NCBI GenBank assembly: GCA_900128395.1
Contig: LT649615.1
Coordinates: 1 to 18,192, forward strand
Length of the DNA: 18,192 nucleotides
Direction of reading: 5' to 3'
Origin: Stramenopiles sp. TOSAG23-2
Taxonomy: Eukaryota; Sar
This document shows positions 17,598-18,192 of this stretch, piece after piece. Every line of letters begins with the position of its first letter. The stretch's first letter is position 1. The notes beneath the pieces were generated by a model, which was given only the letters and a program-made list of their open reading frames with translations, was not told the origin of the DNA and did not search any database. A program made the position numbers and the translations under genes.

Positions 17598-17971
17598 AAA
17601 GATACGATAGCGTGATGTAATAGATATATTTGTTTTTATCAAAATAGAAATTTTTAAGTTTTCATGCAAGTATATGATTATTTAGAGGAGAAATGTTTTT
17701 GCGCGTTATTGTAATGGAGATATGATATGTGTGAGTGCACCTGAATACTAAAAGCGTTTAAAATTATCATATGACACACGGATCCGCTCTATATTATATA
17801 TATATGATATCATATGATGTGTATTGGCAATATACCTATCATAAAGAATATTGTATAATCATATTGAGTGTAAAAAAAAATAGTTCCTTGGAAGTCATAA
17901 AAAATACACGAGAAGTTTCGTGGAAATCTATTTTATTTCTTTAAGATCTCTCTGCACTCTAAATATTAATA

Positions 17972-18100
17972 TATAAAAAATTCTCTTATTTATAATTTAA
18001 AGATTTTATTTACTCATATTGTATATATATATGTATGGAATTACCAGAAATAATAATTAAAGATAATATATATATTAATATAAAAAATTCTCTTATTTAT
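17972..18100. repeat. Direct repeat of a 22-bp AT-rich block, 107 bp apart
   Basis: The block TATAAAAAATTCTCTTATTT plus AT occurs at 17972-17993 and 18079-18100. Both copies are preceded by TATTAA-type sequence with a 2-bp offset. Probably a local duplication. Confidence 0.6.
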
Positions 18101-18192
18101 ATCATAAGTTATATATATATCATCAGGAATGACTCTATTCGTCACACATCGGTTCAATCAAAAACAAATACAAAAACCGATAGCTCACCAAC
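18035..18192 (+). CDS. Possible 5' end of a gene cut by the window edge
   Basis: From the ATG at 18035 a frame of 52 codons stays open to the edge, beginning MELPEIIIKDNIY and ending in a Ser/Thr/Lys-rich stretch. Over AT-rich sequence this is longer than expected by chance, but its first half is Ile/Tyr/Asn-rich and overlaps one copy of the direct repeat. A second ATG at 18129, in another frame, is also open to the edge. Either, or neither, may be real. Confidence 0.18.
   Translation, partial: MELPEIIIKDNIYINIKNSLIYIISYIYIIRNDSIRHTSVQSKTNTKTDSSP

Larger units (their letters stand above)
17598..18192. other. AT-rich 3' flank running to the window edge
   Basis: No complete gene is supported. 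It contains TA-rich palindromic words (ATATGATATCATAT around 17803-17816) and two near copies of an AT-rich block at 17964-17994 and 18074-18101. The last 70 bp are less AT-rich and may belong to a gene that continues beyond the window. Confidence 0.45.

Overview
The window looks like nuclear DNA of an AT-rich, gene-dense unicellular eukaryote. It has spliceosomal introns (about 80-180 bp, all with GTAAGT donors), long asparagine runs coded by AAT/AAC, short intergenic spacers full of (TA)n, and the standard genetic code (TAA, TAG and TGA all end genes). A DYNLT2B-type dynein light chain suggests the organism builds cilia or flagella. I cannot place it in a clade from sequence alone.

Layout: the 3' end of a gene whose last segment resembles the hydantoinase/oxoprolinase C-terminus (1-289, weak); a 932-residue protein joining a PARP-type ADP-ribosyltransferase domain, an FG-repeat tract, a half-lost RING, a Deltex C-terminal (DTC) domain and two MLLE-like helical repeats (743-3627); a flavin amine oxidase (3859-5574, minus); an RING-H2 protein (6045-7409); the mitochondrial protease ATP23 (7627-8230, minus); the dynein light chain (8733-9170); a protein with about 12 IQ motifs (9452-11383, minus); a ZGRF1-type DNA repair helicase (12001-15819); an unrecognised 152-residue protein (15893-16351, minus); an alpha/beta hydrolase with a Cys nucleophile elbow (16734-17597); and an AT-rich tail that may hold the start of another gene.

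From 743 to 17597 the nine complete genes alternate strand without exception, giving four divergent pairs over 382-617 bp spacers and four convergent pairs over 73-281 bp spacers.

The most unusual item is the gene at 743-3627. It puts ADP-ribosylation (ART fold, H-Y-I triad), ubiquitin ligation (RING-like plus DTC with conserved pocket residues), phase-separating or pore-type FG repeats and probable PAM2-binding MLLE modules in one chain. In animals the first two activities meet in the separate proteins PARP9 and DTX3L. An RING-H2 gene two loci downstream shares a short acidic/LQ helix motif with it. The remaining genes are recognisable housekeeping or ciliary families, several needing corrected splice models, which are given below.
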